Below, in pieces: positions 1-4,901 of a DNA stretch of 6,284 bases. This stretch comes from Campylobacterota bacterium. GTDB lineage: Bacteria; Campylobacterota; Campylobacteria; Campylobacterales; Sulfurovaceae. The stretch covers positions 1 through 6,284 of the forward strand of contig QMKU01000085.1 in assembly GCA_003646525.1 (NCBI GenBank). Reading direction: 5' to 3'. The translations under genes were made by a program, and so were the position numbers. The notes below the pieces were generated by a model that searched no databases, had not been told where the DNA came from, and saw nothing but the letters and a program-made list of their open reading frames with translations. Each line of letters begins with the position of its first letter. Within the stretch, counting starts at the first letter, position 1.

Positions 1-2
1 AG

Positions 3-566
3 AGTGTCACAGAACTCTATATAGCTACTTTCGATAGAGCACCAGATGCCAAAGGTCTTGAGTATTGGCTCAAAGAGTCTGGTCTCAGTCTCGAAGAGAT
101 AGCCGAGAGCTTCTTCAATCAGGATGAGACAAAAGATAAGTATCCTGCTGAGTATAGTGATGAAGACTTCATCATAGAGGTTTATAATAATCTATTTGAC
201 CGTGACCCTGACCAAGCAGGGTTCGACTATTGGCTAGAGGAACTAAAGAGTGGTCGTGCTACTCGTGACTATTTCATACTGATGGTAGTAAACGGAGCAC
301 AGGGTGATGATAAGCAACTACTAGGCAACAAGACAGAAGTTGGACTAGCATTTGCTCATGATGGACGCAATGATGCAGGTGAGGCTTATGAGATTATGCA
401 GGGTGTTACAGCAGACTCTAGTAGTGTAGATAAGACACTATGTGAGTATGATCTCTCAGGATGTTCTAATCCTGAAAAACCAACACCACCAGCACCACCT
501 GCGCCACCTGCACCACCAGCCTCTACACCCGACACAATCCTACCAAGTGATAACCCTACTAGGTAA
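3..566 (+). CDS. DUF4214 domain-containing protein, 3' part (5'-truncated by window, frameshifted at its end)
   Basis: The frame is open from the left edge, so the N-terminus lies outside the window; 187 residues are visible. Residues 1-45 and about 55-105 form two related helical modules, with LYIATFDRAPDAKGLEYWL matched by VYNNLFDRDPDQAGFDYWL. This R/D-x-PD-x-x-G-x-x-YW pattern is typical of DUF4214, a repeat common in large secreted or surface proteins and in proteins near glycan-export genes. A less conserved stretch with two cysteines (CEYDLSGC) follows, then a proline-rich linker at residues 157-177 made of PPA repeats. The frame stops at 564-566 just where an Ig-like domain should begin; that domain continues in another frame (next entry). 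The natural product was therefore probably longer. The molecular role of DUF4214 proteins is poorly known, and a surface or extracellular role is inferred from family context. No membrane segment is visible in this part. Confidence 0.8.
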   Translation, partial: SVTELYIATFDRAPDAKGLEYWLKESGLSLEEIAESFFNQDETKDKYPAEYSDEDFIIEVYNNLFDRDPDQAGFDYWLEELKSGRATRDYFILMVVNGAQGDDKQLLGNKTEVGLAFAHDGRNDAGEAYEIMQGVTADSSSVDKTLCEYDLSGCSNPEKPTPPAPPAPPAPPASTPDTILPSDNPTR

Positions 567-672
567 TGTTACAGTCAAAGTAGCCAAGGGTACTATCTAC
601 GCAGATGCAGGAGCTACTGCCCTAGATGATGTAGATGGAAATATCACAGCCAATATAGTCAGATGTAAATGA
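547..672 (+). pseudogene. Out-of-frame, truncated DUF5011/Ig-like domain remnant of the DUF4214 gene
   Basis: This frame encodes VITLLGNVTVKVAKG, then YADAGATALDDVDGNITANIV. It is a clear match to the start of the DUF5011 (bacterial Ig-like) domain, whose usual form is VITLxGxxxVxVxxGxxYxDxGAxAxDxxDGDIT. It lies directly after the proline-rich linker of the upstream gene but one base out of frame. Dropping one A at 545/546 would give DTILP-VITLLGN without interruption, so a single inserted A explains the break. The domain then ends after about 41 codons with RCK-stop at 670-672, although the family normally runs on for some 30 more residues (the VDTSxxGTYTVTYxVxD part). The break is thus double, a frameshift plus a lost C-terminus. 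This favours true gene decay over one base-calling error, although the frameshift alone could be an assembly error. Confidence 0.7.
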
Positions 673-693
673 TACAGAATGGTAGGGGTCTGG

Positions 694-735
694 TGATTTG
701 TGATGCGTGAAGCGTAGCGAATGCATCACAAATCA
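694..735. repeat. Perfect 13-bp palindrome (hairpin) next to the group II intron end
   Basis: The left arm TGATTTGTGATGC (694-706) and right arm GCATCACAAATCA (723-735) are exact inverse complements around a 16-nt spacer. There is no T-run on either side, so it is not a typical intrinsic terminator. Its right edge touches the inferred 3' boundary of the intron (736) with no gap. It could be a dispersed palindromic repeat or part of the intron target site. Confidence 0.75.
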
Positions 736-775
736 GTCGAGTAGCCAAAGGAAACTTCCTCATAAGGCTCTCACA
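736..775 (-). ncRNA. Group II intron domain VI with branch-point adenosine and 3' splice boundary
   Basis: Immediately after domain V on the minus strand, GAG-AGCC pairs with GGCT-A-CTC, leaving one bulged A at position 742. This is the arrangement of the lariat branch-point adenosine in domain VI. An AGGA/TCCT helix caps the stem. Six bases follow the bulged A (CTCGAC), so the intron should end at 736 with AC. The typical distance from branch point to 3' end is 7-8 nt, which fits. Confidence 0.7.
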
Positions 776-809
776 GAACCGTGCTTAACAGTCTCCCGTC
801 ATACGGCTC
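776..809 (-). ncRNA. Group II intron domain V
   Basis: Read on the minus strand, this 34-nt element starts GAGCCGT and ends ACGGTTC, which pair as a 7-bp stem with one G-U. An asymmetric bulge leads to an upper helix GACGG/CTGTT capped by a GAGA (GNRA) tetraloop. Length, tetraloop, the AGC catalytic triad near the 5' end and the closing GGTTC all fit domain V, the catalytic core of group II ribozymes. It begins 12 nt after the maturase stop codon, the usual location. Confidence 0.8.
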
Positions 810-821
810 TTATTGCTAAAA

Positions 822-1241
822 TCATTGATATTTAAGTTGCCAATGTGGAAATAGATTTGGTTCTTTCTTGGCTATCTTGGTCAGCCATTTATTAGCCCTA
901 CCCTGTCTGTGTTTGAGTGATTTAAACTTCTGTTTTGCCCATCGTACCAATCTTCTATCAAAGTATCCCATCAAATCTAGTAGTTTATATTGTGCAAAGA
1001 TTGAATAATAATTTACCCAACCTCTTATCACTCTACTATAGGCTTGTGATAACTCCTCTAAAGAGAGGTCACTTCTAAGCTGTACTTTCCATCTTCTCAT
1101 TACAAGTCTAATTCTTTTAGCAGCTTTAGTGCTGATAGCAGGATTAAACCCTACAAAGAATTGACCCATATAACTTTTAGATAGTCGTGGCTGAAATGTA
1201 AAACCTAGAAATTGTTTGGTAATGCCAAACCTATGAAATCC
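822..1241 (-). pseudogene. Truncated group II intron reverse transcriptase/maturase (C-terminal part)
   Basis: The open frame covers 139 codons, and an internal ATG at 1169 would give 115 residues. Near its start it reads FLGFTFQPRLSKSY, then FFVGFNPAISTKAAKRIR. This matches the region after the RT palm/thumb of group II intron proteins (FxFLGFxFxPR). The maturase-specific domain X follows with RSDLSLEEL and VIRGWVNYYSIF, then LVRWAKQKFKSL and EPNLFPHWQL. The protein ends right after domain X, so there is no C-terminal HNH endonuclease domain; it belonged to an endonuclease-less intron class. The catalytic RT motif (YADD) and all upstream RT blocks are absent. Codons upstream of 1169 still read as good family sequence, so the ATG is an accidental start inside a broken gene. 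Full-length relatives have about 400-470 residues. A free maturase fragment acting in trans is conceivable but unsupported. Confidence 0.85.
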
Positions 1242-1257
1242 TTATTTTACTGGCATT

Positions 1258-1271
1258 GGGGTTAATACCCC
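1258..1271. repeat. Small GGGGT/ACCCC hairpin in the noncoding gap
   Basis: GGGGT (1258-1262) and ACCCC (1267-1271) are inverted around TAAT. Just to the left, AATGCCA (1221-1227) and TGGCATT (1251-1257) are also exact inverse complements. These structures sit at the point where intron homology ends. No T-run follows on either strand, so they are not obvious terminators. They may mark the deletion junction or be chance. The rest of 1242-1320 shows nothing recognisable. Confidence 0.4.
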
Positions 1272-1320
1272 TAATTTGGAGGTATAAACACTTCTTGATA
1301 CAATCTATAATTTTTTTCTC

Positions 1321-1348
1321 TTGAATTTTATTAAATTAAGTGTATTAT
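1321..1348 (+). promoter_or_regulatory. Probable sigma-70 promoter of the rightward Roadblock-like gene
   Basis: A -35-like TTGAAT (1321-1326) and a -10-like TATTAT (1343-1348) are separated by 16 nt. Transcription would begin near 1355, leaving a leader of about 24 nt that includes the ribosome site TAAAGGGG (1366-1373). The T-rich stretch upstream of the -10 box is also usual for Campylobacterota promoters. This is pattern matching only. Confidence 0.45.
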
Positions 1349-1378
1349 AGCTTATGGGAAAATTGTAAAGGGGAAAAA

Positions 1379-1822
1379 ATGTCAAAAGTAAGTAGCTCTC
1401 TTCAAGAAAGATTTTTAGAAAAATTTTTACTTGAAAATCATATAATAAAGTCTAAGGTAGAGGATGTATTAAATGATGCTTTAAATCTTAATGGTATTAC
1501 GGCAGTCTCTCTGATAGATCTAAAAAGTGGCATACTGTTGGGTTCGATGAGCAGTAGTGACTTGAATATTGAGTTCGCATCTATACTAAATAATAGTATA
1601 ACTGAAAAAGTAAAAAAAATGTCAAATAGCATTGACCCCTTAGCCCAAGAGAGTATCAATAATATAGTTTTTGTTTACAAGGAGAGGATAGAGATCACCT
1701 ATCGTACTGAGATAAGTAAAGATAGAGAACTTTACTTTTATATTGTAGTAGATCCAGAAAAAACGAATCTCTTCATAATCAAAAATAAGATTGAAGTTAT
1801 ATTGAATAGATTGAAACAGTAA
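1379..1822 (+). CDS. Roadblock/LC7-like small protein (rightward paralogue, with N-terminal helix)
   Basis: This 147-residue protein begins at the ATG at 1379, which has AAAGGGG 5 nt upstream; a GTG at 1340 lies inside the promoter -10 region and is not the start. After a charged helical extension (residues 1-25), the order is helix (about 27-38), strands (LNGITAVSLIDLKSGILLGS, 37-56), long helix (about 62-85), strands (NIVFVYKERIEITYRT to LYFYIVVD, 95-125) and a final helix (NLFIIKNKIEVILNRL). This is the Roadblock/LC7 fold order. Such proteins dimerise and often serve as partners of small GTPases (for example MglB with MglA) or as scaffolds. It is a clear paralogue of the converging gene at 1862-2221: both share LNG, SL-x-D-x-x-SG-x-x-LG, an E-x-AS helix start and a closing Y-x-x-x-D-x-x-K-x-NL block. 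No signal peptide or membrane segment is visible. The function is unknown, and the family call rests on fold pattern rather than a search. Confidence 0.65.
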   Translation: MSKVSSSLQERFLEKFLLENHIIKSKVEDVLNDALNLNGITAVSLIDLKSGILLGSMSSSDLNIEFASILNNSITEKVKKMSNSIDPLAQESINNIVFVYKERIEITYRTEISKDRELYFYIVVDPEKTNLFIIKNKIEVILNRLKQ

Positions 1823-1861
1823 GGGCTCTCTCTTATAGTGGACTTCTAAACAAAAGTTTTA

Positions 1862-2221
1862 TTAGCCTTTTGCTACTGTGTTGAGTTTGCTTCTAGCTAA
1901 TGCTAAGTTTGATTTTGAAGAATCAAGAGCAACATAGAGACATAGCTCGGGATTACTCTCTAATACATGGATAATATGAATCTGTTCAGTTAATGCGATC
2001 ATTATATCTTGAATTTTCCCATGAAGATTAAGGCTTTTCATCGTTGCCATTTTTGTTCTTACGACATCTGCATTACCTGCTGATGCAAGCTCAATATCAA
2101 AGTTACTATTGCTAGCCATACCCAATACCATACCACTTTGCCAATCGAACAGTGACGCTGCCAATGCACCATTTAACTCAAGTATCTCTGCAAGTCCTGC
2201 TTCTATATTTTTCATGTCCAT
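1862..2221 (-). CDS. Roadblock/LC7-like small protein (leftward paralogue, downstream of minE)
   Basis: This 119-residue protein starts at the ATG at 2221, with AAGGA 6 nt upstream. Its secondary-structure order fits a single Roadblock/LC7 domain: helix (MKNIEAGLAEILELNG, 3-18), strands around ALAASLFDWQSGMVLGMA (19-36), a long helix (about 44-65), strands (KIQDIMIALTEQIHIIHVLE and LCLYVALD) and the C-terminal helix NLALARSKLNTVAKG. The length is typical for stand-alone Roadblock proteins. It lies 58 nt after the minE stop on the same strand with no strong terminator between, so it probably belongs to the min transcript. Co-transcription suggests, but does not show, a link to the Min system. 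Roadblock proteins typically regulate Ras-like GTPases, none of which is in the window; MinD is a different P-loop (deviant Walker) ATPase. The paralogue at 1379-1822 faces it, with only 39 nt between the two stops. Confidence 0.7.
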   Translation of the reverse strand: MDMKNIEAGLAEILELNGALAASLFDWQSGMVLGMASNSNFDIELASAGNADVVRTKMATMKSLNLHGKIQDIMIALTEQIHIIHVLESNPELCLYVALDSSKSNLALARSKLNTVAKG

Positions 2222-2279
2222 AATTTATCCTTTTTCATAAAAAATTTACACAATAGCATATATGACGATAAGGAGACTC

Positions 2280-2510
2280 CTATTTATCCAATATTACATC
2301 TATAGAGAGTGCTTCGGAGTCCCCTATATGCTCTGTGTTTATCTCGATCTTTTTTACGCCGATATATTTTTTGACTACGGCTATTATCTCTGTTTTGATC
2401 TCCTCCATATACGGAAAATCTTTTAGATTACTCCTATCAGACATGATGGCTATAGTCAAGCGGTCTTTTGCCAGGGAGGCACTTCTTTTTTTATTTAAAA
2501 AACCAAACAT
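2280..2510 (-). CDS. minE: Cell division topological specificity factor MinE
   Basis: MinE stimulates the MinD ATPase and drives MinD off the membrane, which keeps the division inhibitor MinC away from midcell. The frame is open from 2591, but the natural start is the ATG at 2510, giving 76 residues. This start begins with MFGFLNKK, the short amphipathic membrane-targeting segment expected of MinE. Residues 12-24 (SLAKDRLTIAIMS) are the MinD-contact segment, comparable with AKERLQI in E. coli. Residues 36-75 (EIKTEIIAVVKKYIGVKKIEI onward) form the helix and strands of the C-terminal dimerisation domain. Length is slightly below the 85-90 residues common in proteobacteria. The ATG shares its A with the minD stop codon (TAATG), and no strong ribosome site precedes it, so translation is probably coupled to minD. 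The stop overlaps a short AGGAG-A-CTCCT palindrome. Confidence 0.9.
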   Translation of the reverse strand: MFGFLNKKRSASLAKDRLTIAIMSDRSNLKDFPYMEEIKTEIIAVVKKYIGVKKIEINTEHIGDSEALSIDVILDK

Positions 2511-3322
2511 TATGTAAAAATCCCCACAATTTTTTTCAAGAAACCTCTGTCTAAAGCTTCTATATCTTCCATGCTTACCTTTTCGCCACAAAGACGAGCT
2601 GAAATTCTCTTGTATGCATTACCTGCAACTGAATTCTTGTCTAGTATGACGGGTTTTCCCTGATTTGATGCATCTACTACACCTTTGTCTTCTGGCACTT
2701 TACCAAGGAGTTTGATATCTAGTATTTCAAGTATATCTTCACTTTTTAGCATCTCTCCGCTCTGTACCATATCTGGCACTATTCGATTGATTATCAGAAG
2801 TTTATCCACAAAGTTTCCATCCTTGACGCGCTGTGATTTTGAGTCCAAAATACCAATCGCTCTGTCAGCATCTCGTATGGATGATACTTCAGGATTCACT
2901 ACTACGATAGCGACATCTGCAAACTTGATGGTATGCTCAAAGCCACTCTCAATACCTGCTGGAGAGTCCAGTATAACAAAATCGAAAGACTCTTTTAAAT
3001 TATCTACTAGTTTTTTGACTTTGGTTTCGTTCAGTACGGACTTGTCTTTGGTTTGGGAAGCAGCAAGAAAAAAAAGATTTTCATCGGCTTTGCTCTTGAT
3101 CAAAGCTTGATTGAGAGTCGCATCCTCATCCATGACATGAACCATATCGTAGACTACTCTGTTTTCAAGTCCTAGTATCATATCTAGATTTCGCTGTCCT
3201 ATATCGAAATCTACAACAGCGCACTTTTTTCCATTTTGTGCGACTCCTAAGGCGATGTTGGCAGAAGCTGTAGTTTTTCCTACACCACCCTTCCCACTGA
3301 TAACTGCTATAACTGTACCCAA
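2510..3322 (-). CDS. minD: Septum site-determining ATPase MinD
   Basis: MinD is a membrane-cycling ATPase of the deviant Walker A (ParA/MinD) family that recruits MinC to the membrane and is released by MinE. The 270-residue protein shows GKGGVGKT at 10-17 with the signature lysine K11, the switch region DFDIGQRNLD at 38-47, Walker B FVILDSPAG at 115-123 and NPEVSSIRDADR at 143-154. The end RGFLKKIVGIF (259-269) is the amphipathic membrane-targeting helix. Length matches the family (about 268-270). The start is TTG at 3322, chosen because AGGAG lies 5 nt upstream and because the protein then begins exactly as MinD should (MGTVIAVISGKGG). Its first 16 nt overlap the end of minC, and its stop overlaps the minE start. 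Confidence 0.95.
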   Translation of the reverse strand: MGTVIAVISGKGGVGKTTASANIALGVAQNGKKCAVVDFDIGQRNLDMILGLENRVVYDMVHVMDEDATLNQALIKSKADENLFFLAASQTKDKSVLNETKVKKLVDNLKESFDFVILDSPAGIESGFEHTIKFADVAIVVVNPEVSSIRDADRAIGILDSKSQRVKDGNFVDKLLIINRIVPDMVQSGEMLKSEDILEILDIKLLGKVPEDKGVVDASNQGKPVILDKNSVAGNAYKRISARLCGEKVSMEDIEALDRGFLKKIVGIFT

Positions 3323-4035
3323 TTTATCTCCTTTTCTAATATAGGCGTAATGATGATTTCACCATCTTTTAACTCAACTCTATTGAGCCCATCTTTTAAC
3401 TGCTCACTGTTCACCTCAATATTGTTGAATACAATATTGGCCTTGGGGGATGAAGATATCATCATGAAGTTGCCATTGCATCGGATGGCTCCTTCGATGA
3501 CCTGCGTGACGATCAGACTTCCTTCTATGTTTATTGTTGCACCGCTGTTCACGCGACCGAGAAGTAATAAATCCCCATCTATGTTTAACTCCTGTCCACT
3601 ACGGATCATATGATCTAGAACAGTTAGGTTATTTTTTAGCCTCTCTAGGAGCTTGAGTAACTTGGCTTCAAGCATTTTATTTTCCTGAGCCAATACCGCC
3701 TTTTGCTCCTCAAAATCCTGTTTTGTTTCATTTAGTTTATTGTCAAACTCTTCAGTTACCTTTTTTTCTATCTCTTCTTTTGTCTTCTTATCCGTATTTG
3801 TTATTCCCGATTCCAATACAATGTTTCGTGCACTCTTCTTCGGAAGATCGATATTTTCCAGAAAACAGAGGGATTTTGAATTTAGATACTCCCTAATGTT
3901 ATCGCTTATCTCACCGTGCAATACTATCAGACGGTTTGTAAATAAGATATGGTTGAAATCAAAAAACGATATAAATTCCTCTTCATCCTCTATAGACACT
4001 TCAAATACCTTGACGGAATACTGATTTCCCTGCAA
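3307..4035 (-). CDS. minC: Septum formation inhibitor MinC with a central coiled coil
   Basis: MinC blocks FtsZ ring assembly away from midcell and is activated by MinD. Starting at TTG 4035 (GGAG 5 nt upstream) it has 242 residues; a TTG at 4068 would add 11 residues but has no ribosome site. Residues 1-80 (QYSVKVFEVSIEDEEEFISF onward) would be the FtsZ-inhibiting N-domain. Residues 82-135 are rich in E, K and L in heptad-like order (KKTKEEIEKKVTEEF ... LAQENKMLEAKLLKLLERL), a predicted coiled coil much longer than the usual flexible linker. Residues 144-204 are the MinC C-terminal beta-helix: IRSGQ, GDLLLLGRVNSGA, GSLIV and NIVFNN. The RSGQ and GxVNxGA motifs are kept, but the usual LRGRA turn reads IEGAIRCNG. 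Identity is further supported by direct linkage to minD and minE. Only E. coli-type knowledge underlies the functional statements. Confidence 0.88.
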   Translation of the reverse strand: MQGNQYSVKVFEVSIEDEEEFISFFDFNHILFTNRLIVLHGEISDNIREYLNSKSLCFLENIDLPKKSARNIVLESGITNTDKKTKEEIEKKVTEEFDNKLNETKQDFEEQKAVLAQENKMLEAKLLKLLERLKNNLTVLDHMIRSGQELNIDGDLLLLGRVNSGATINIEGSLIVTQVIEGAIRCNGNFMMISSSPKANIVFNNIEVNSEQLKDGLNRVELKDGEIIITPILEKEINWVQL

Positions 4036-4184
4036 AAAAACTCCATTATAAAAAAATAAAAAATTCAATATATAATATTATCTTTTTTTAGATTAATAAT
4101 CAGCTTCTTTGGATGGTTTGATGATAAAAAGATAGAAATATCTATACATTTGATTCTTTTATTTTGGCTCTTTCCCAGATATAC
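4036..4184 (-). other. AT-rich gap between bioD and minC (likely promoter region of the min operon)
   Basis: This gap has no ORF. It is very AT-rich, notably around 4066-4090 on the minus strand, where several overlapping -10-like boxes (TATTAT, TAATAT) occur. A single promoter cannot be picked. The minC ribosome site GGAG lies at 4041-4044. A perfect TATAAT at 4045-4050 is too close to the start to serve a leader that contains that ribosome site. Presumably the min genes start transcription here, unless bioD reads through. Confidence 0.35.
4125..4143 (-). terminator. Weak possible intrinsic terminator after bioD
   Basis: On the minus strand AGATA-TTTC-TATCT forms a 5-bp A/T-rich hairpin followed by TTTTT. 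It lies about 40 nt after the bioD stop. The stem is weak, so termination may be partial and bioD could read into minC. This is a tentative call. Confidence 0.25.
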
Positions 4185-4820
4185 TCATTTGAGTGTAGAG
4201 ATAAAATTGTCCAGCCCCTCCTCGACAAACCAGTAGTTTCCAAATATAGCATCATAAAATGGCTGTGTCGCTTGAGCAAAATCTTCACTATCTTCATAGA
4301 GATTTACGCACCAGTCAAAGTCAATTTCTCTGGATCTGAGTGCTTCTATCGACAGAAGTGTATCGTTGATGCAACCTAATCGGCTTGGTGTGACTAGTAG
4401 TACTTTGCCATCAAGTTTTTTTGCTAAATCGATCATCATAAAATCTCGGGTGATTGGTACCATCAACCCCCCAGCACCCTCTATGATGAGAAGATCGCAG
4501 TAGCTGGAGAGTTCATCTATTTTGTTCATGATAGTTTCTATCTGAATTGTCTGCTTTGTATCGGCTGAAAATGGTGCAGCTGGGAGTGAAAAAGTATAGG
4601 CAGTGATATCTTTGGGATTGAAGGATACGAAAGTGGGATTGACTGCCTGACATGCTTTGAGAAGGAGTTGTGCATCTAAGGGAGCATCCACTACACCAGT
4701 TTCGATCGGTTTGCAGACACCGATACTTATATTGCGTTTTGAAAAGGCTTTGATGAGTTGCAGTGTGGTAAAAGTTTTGCCAACATTGGTGCCTGTGGCA
4801 GTGATAAAAAGTGTTTGCAC
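4185..4820 (-). CDS. bioD: ATP-dependent dethiobiotin synthetase BioD
   Basis: BioD carries out the penultimate step of biotin synthesis, closing the ureido ring of 7,8-diaminopelargonate with CO2 and ATP to give dethiobiotin in the cytosol. The 211-residue protein shows the P-loop ATGTNVGKT at 8-16, the substrate/phosphate loop CKPIETG with K37, the Mg-binding aspartate region DAQLLL (49-54), EGAGGLMVP at 114-122 and a nucleotide-side segment LLVTPSRLGCINDTL (141-155). These match the family, which usually runs to about 220 residues; the C-terminus is slightly short. The start is GTG at 4820, with AAGGA 7 nt upstream. No other bio genes lie in the window and no BirA-type operator was recognised. 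It is divergent from clpS and on the same strand as minC, 149 nt upstream of it. Confidence 0.93.
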   Translation of the reverse strand: MQTLFITATGTNVGKTFTTLQLIKAFSKRNISIGVCKPIETGVVDAPLDAQLLLKACQAVNPTFVSFNPKDITAYTFSLPAAPFSADTKQTIQIETIMNKIDELSSYCDLLIIEGAGGLMVPITRDFMMIDLAKKLDGKVLLVTPSRLGCINDTLLSIEALRSREIDFDWCVNLYEDSEDFAQATQPFYDAIFGNYWFVEEGLDNFISTLK

Positions 4821-4848
4821 TTGTAATTCCTTGAAATTTTTGTATAAT
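4821..4848 (+). promoter_or_regulatory. Probable clpS-clpA promoter in the bioD/clpS divergent region
   Basis: A perfect TATAAT (4843-4848) is preceded at 16 nt by TTGTAA (4821-4826). Transcription would start near 4855, giving a leader of about 47 nt up to the clpS start. The -35 box lies within the bioD leader, immediately beside its GTG start, so the two divergent genes may interfere with each other. No heat-shock repressor inverted repeat (HrcA/HspR type) was seen. Confidence 0.5.
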
Positions 4849-4901
4849 CACACTAGAATAGTAACATAATAAGGCTACCCCAAGGATAGTAAAGGAAAGT
4901 T

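Larger units (their letters stand above)
736..1241 (-). mobile_element. Group II intron remnant, 3' portion only
   Basis: On the minus strand the order is C-terminal RT/maturase coding sequence, then domain V, then domain VI, then an intron end in GAC. This is the normal 3' architecture of a bacterial group II intron whose protein is encoded within domain IV. Everything 5' is missing: domains I-III, the RT fingers/palm and the start of the ORF. Homology to an RT protein fades near 1210-1240, where a stop codon interrupts the frame (1242-1244). The left limit given is therefore the last codon of the open frame, not a splice site. The remnant lies antisense to the broken DUF4214 gene. Without its 5' half the intron cannot splice or move by itself. 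Confidence 0.8.

Noticed and set aside
442..546. His/Gln-rich N-terminal part of the +1-frame ORF (HHQHHLRHLHH)
   Set aside because: It is the out-of-frame reading of the proline-rich linker; only the part from about 547 has domain homology.
694..735. Palindrome as an integron attC site or intrinsic terminator
   Set aside because: It is a perfect stem without the bulged bases or the RYYYAAC/GTTRRRY ends of attC, and no T-run follows on either strand.
1340..1378. Upstream GTG start giving a 160-residue form of the rightward Roadblock-like protein
   Set aside because: The GTG overlaps the -10-like box and has no ribosome site; the ATG at 1379 has AAAGGGG at ideal distance.
1823..1861. Bidirectional terminator between the convergent Roadblock-like genes
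   Set aside because: Only very weak A/T-rich pairings (AAAC/GTTT) are present, with no convincing stem plus T-run on either strand.
2271..2281. AGGAG-A-CTCCT palindrome at the minE stop as a terminator
   Set aside because: A one-base centre cannot form a hairpin loop without opening the stem, and no T-run follows; chance or a protein-binding site is equally possible.
2511..2591. N-terminal extension of MinE from 2591
   Set aside because: It lies wholly within minD coding sequence; MinE family sequence begins at MFGFLNKK, and the TAATG junction fits the start at 2510.
2685..3110. Plus-strand 141-codon ORF rich in serine opposite minD
   Set aside because: It is antisense to strongly conserved MinD codons and the translation has low-complexity composition with no family pattern.
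4045..4050. Perfect TATAAT on the minus strand as the minC promoter
   Set aside because: Transcription would begin at or after the GGAG ribosome site, leaving no usable leader for the TTG start at 4035.
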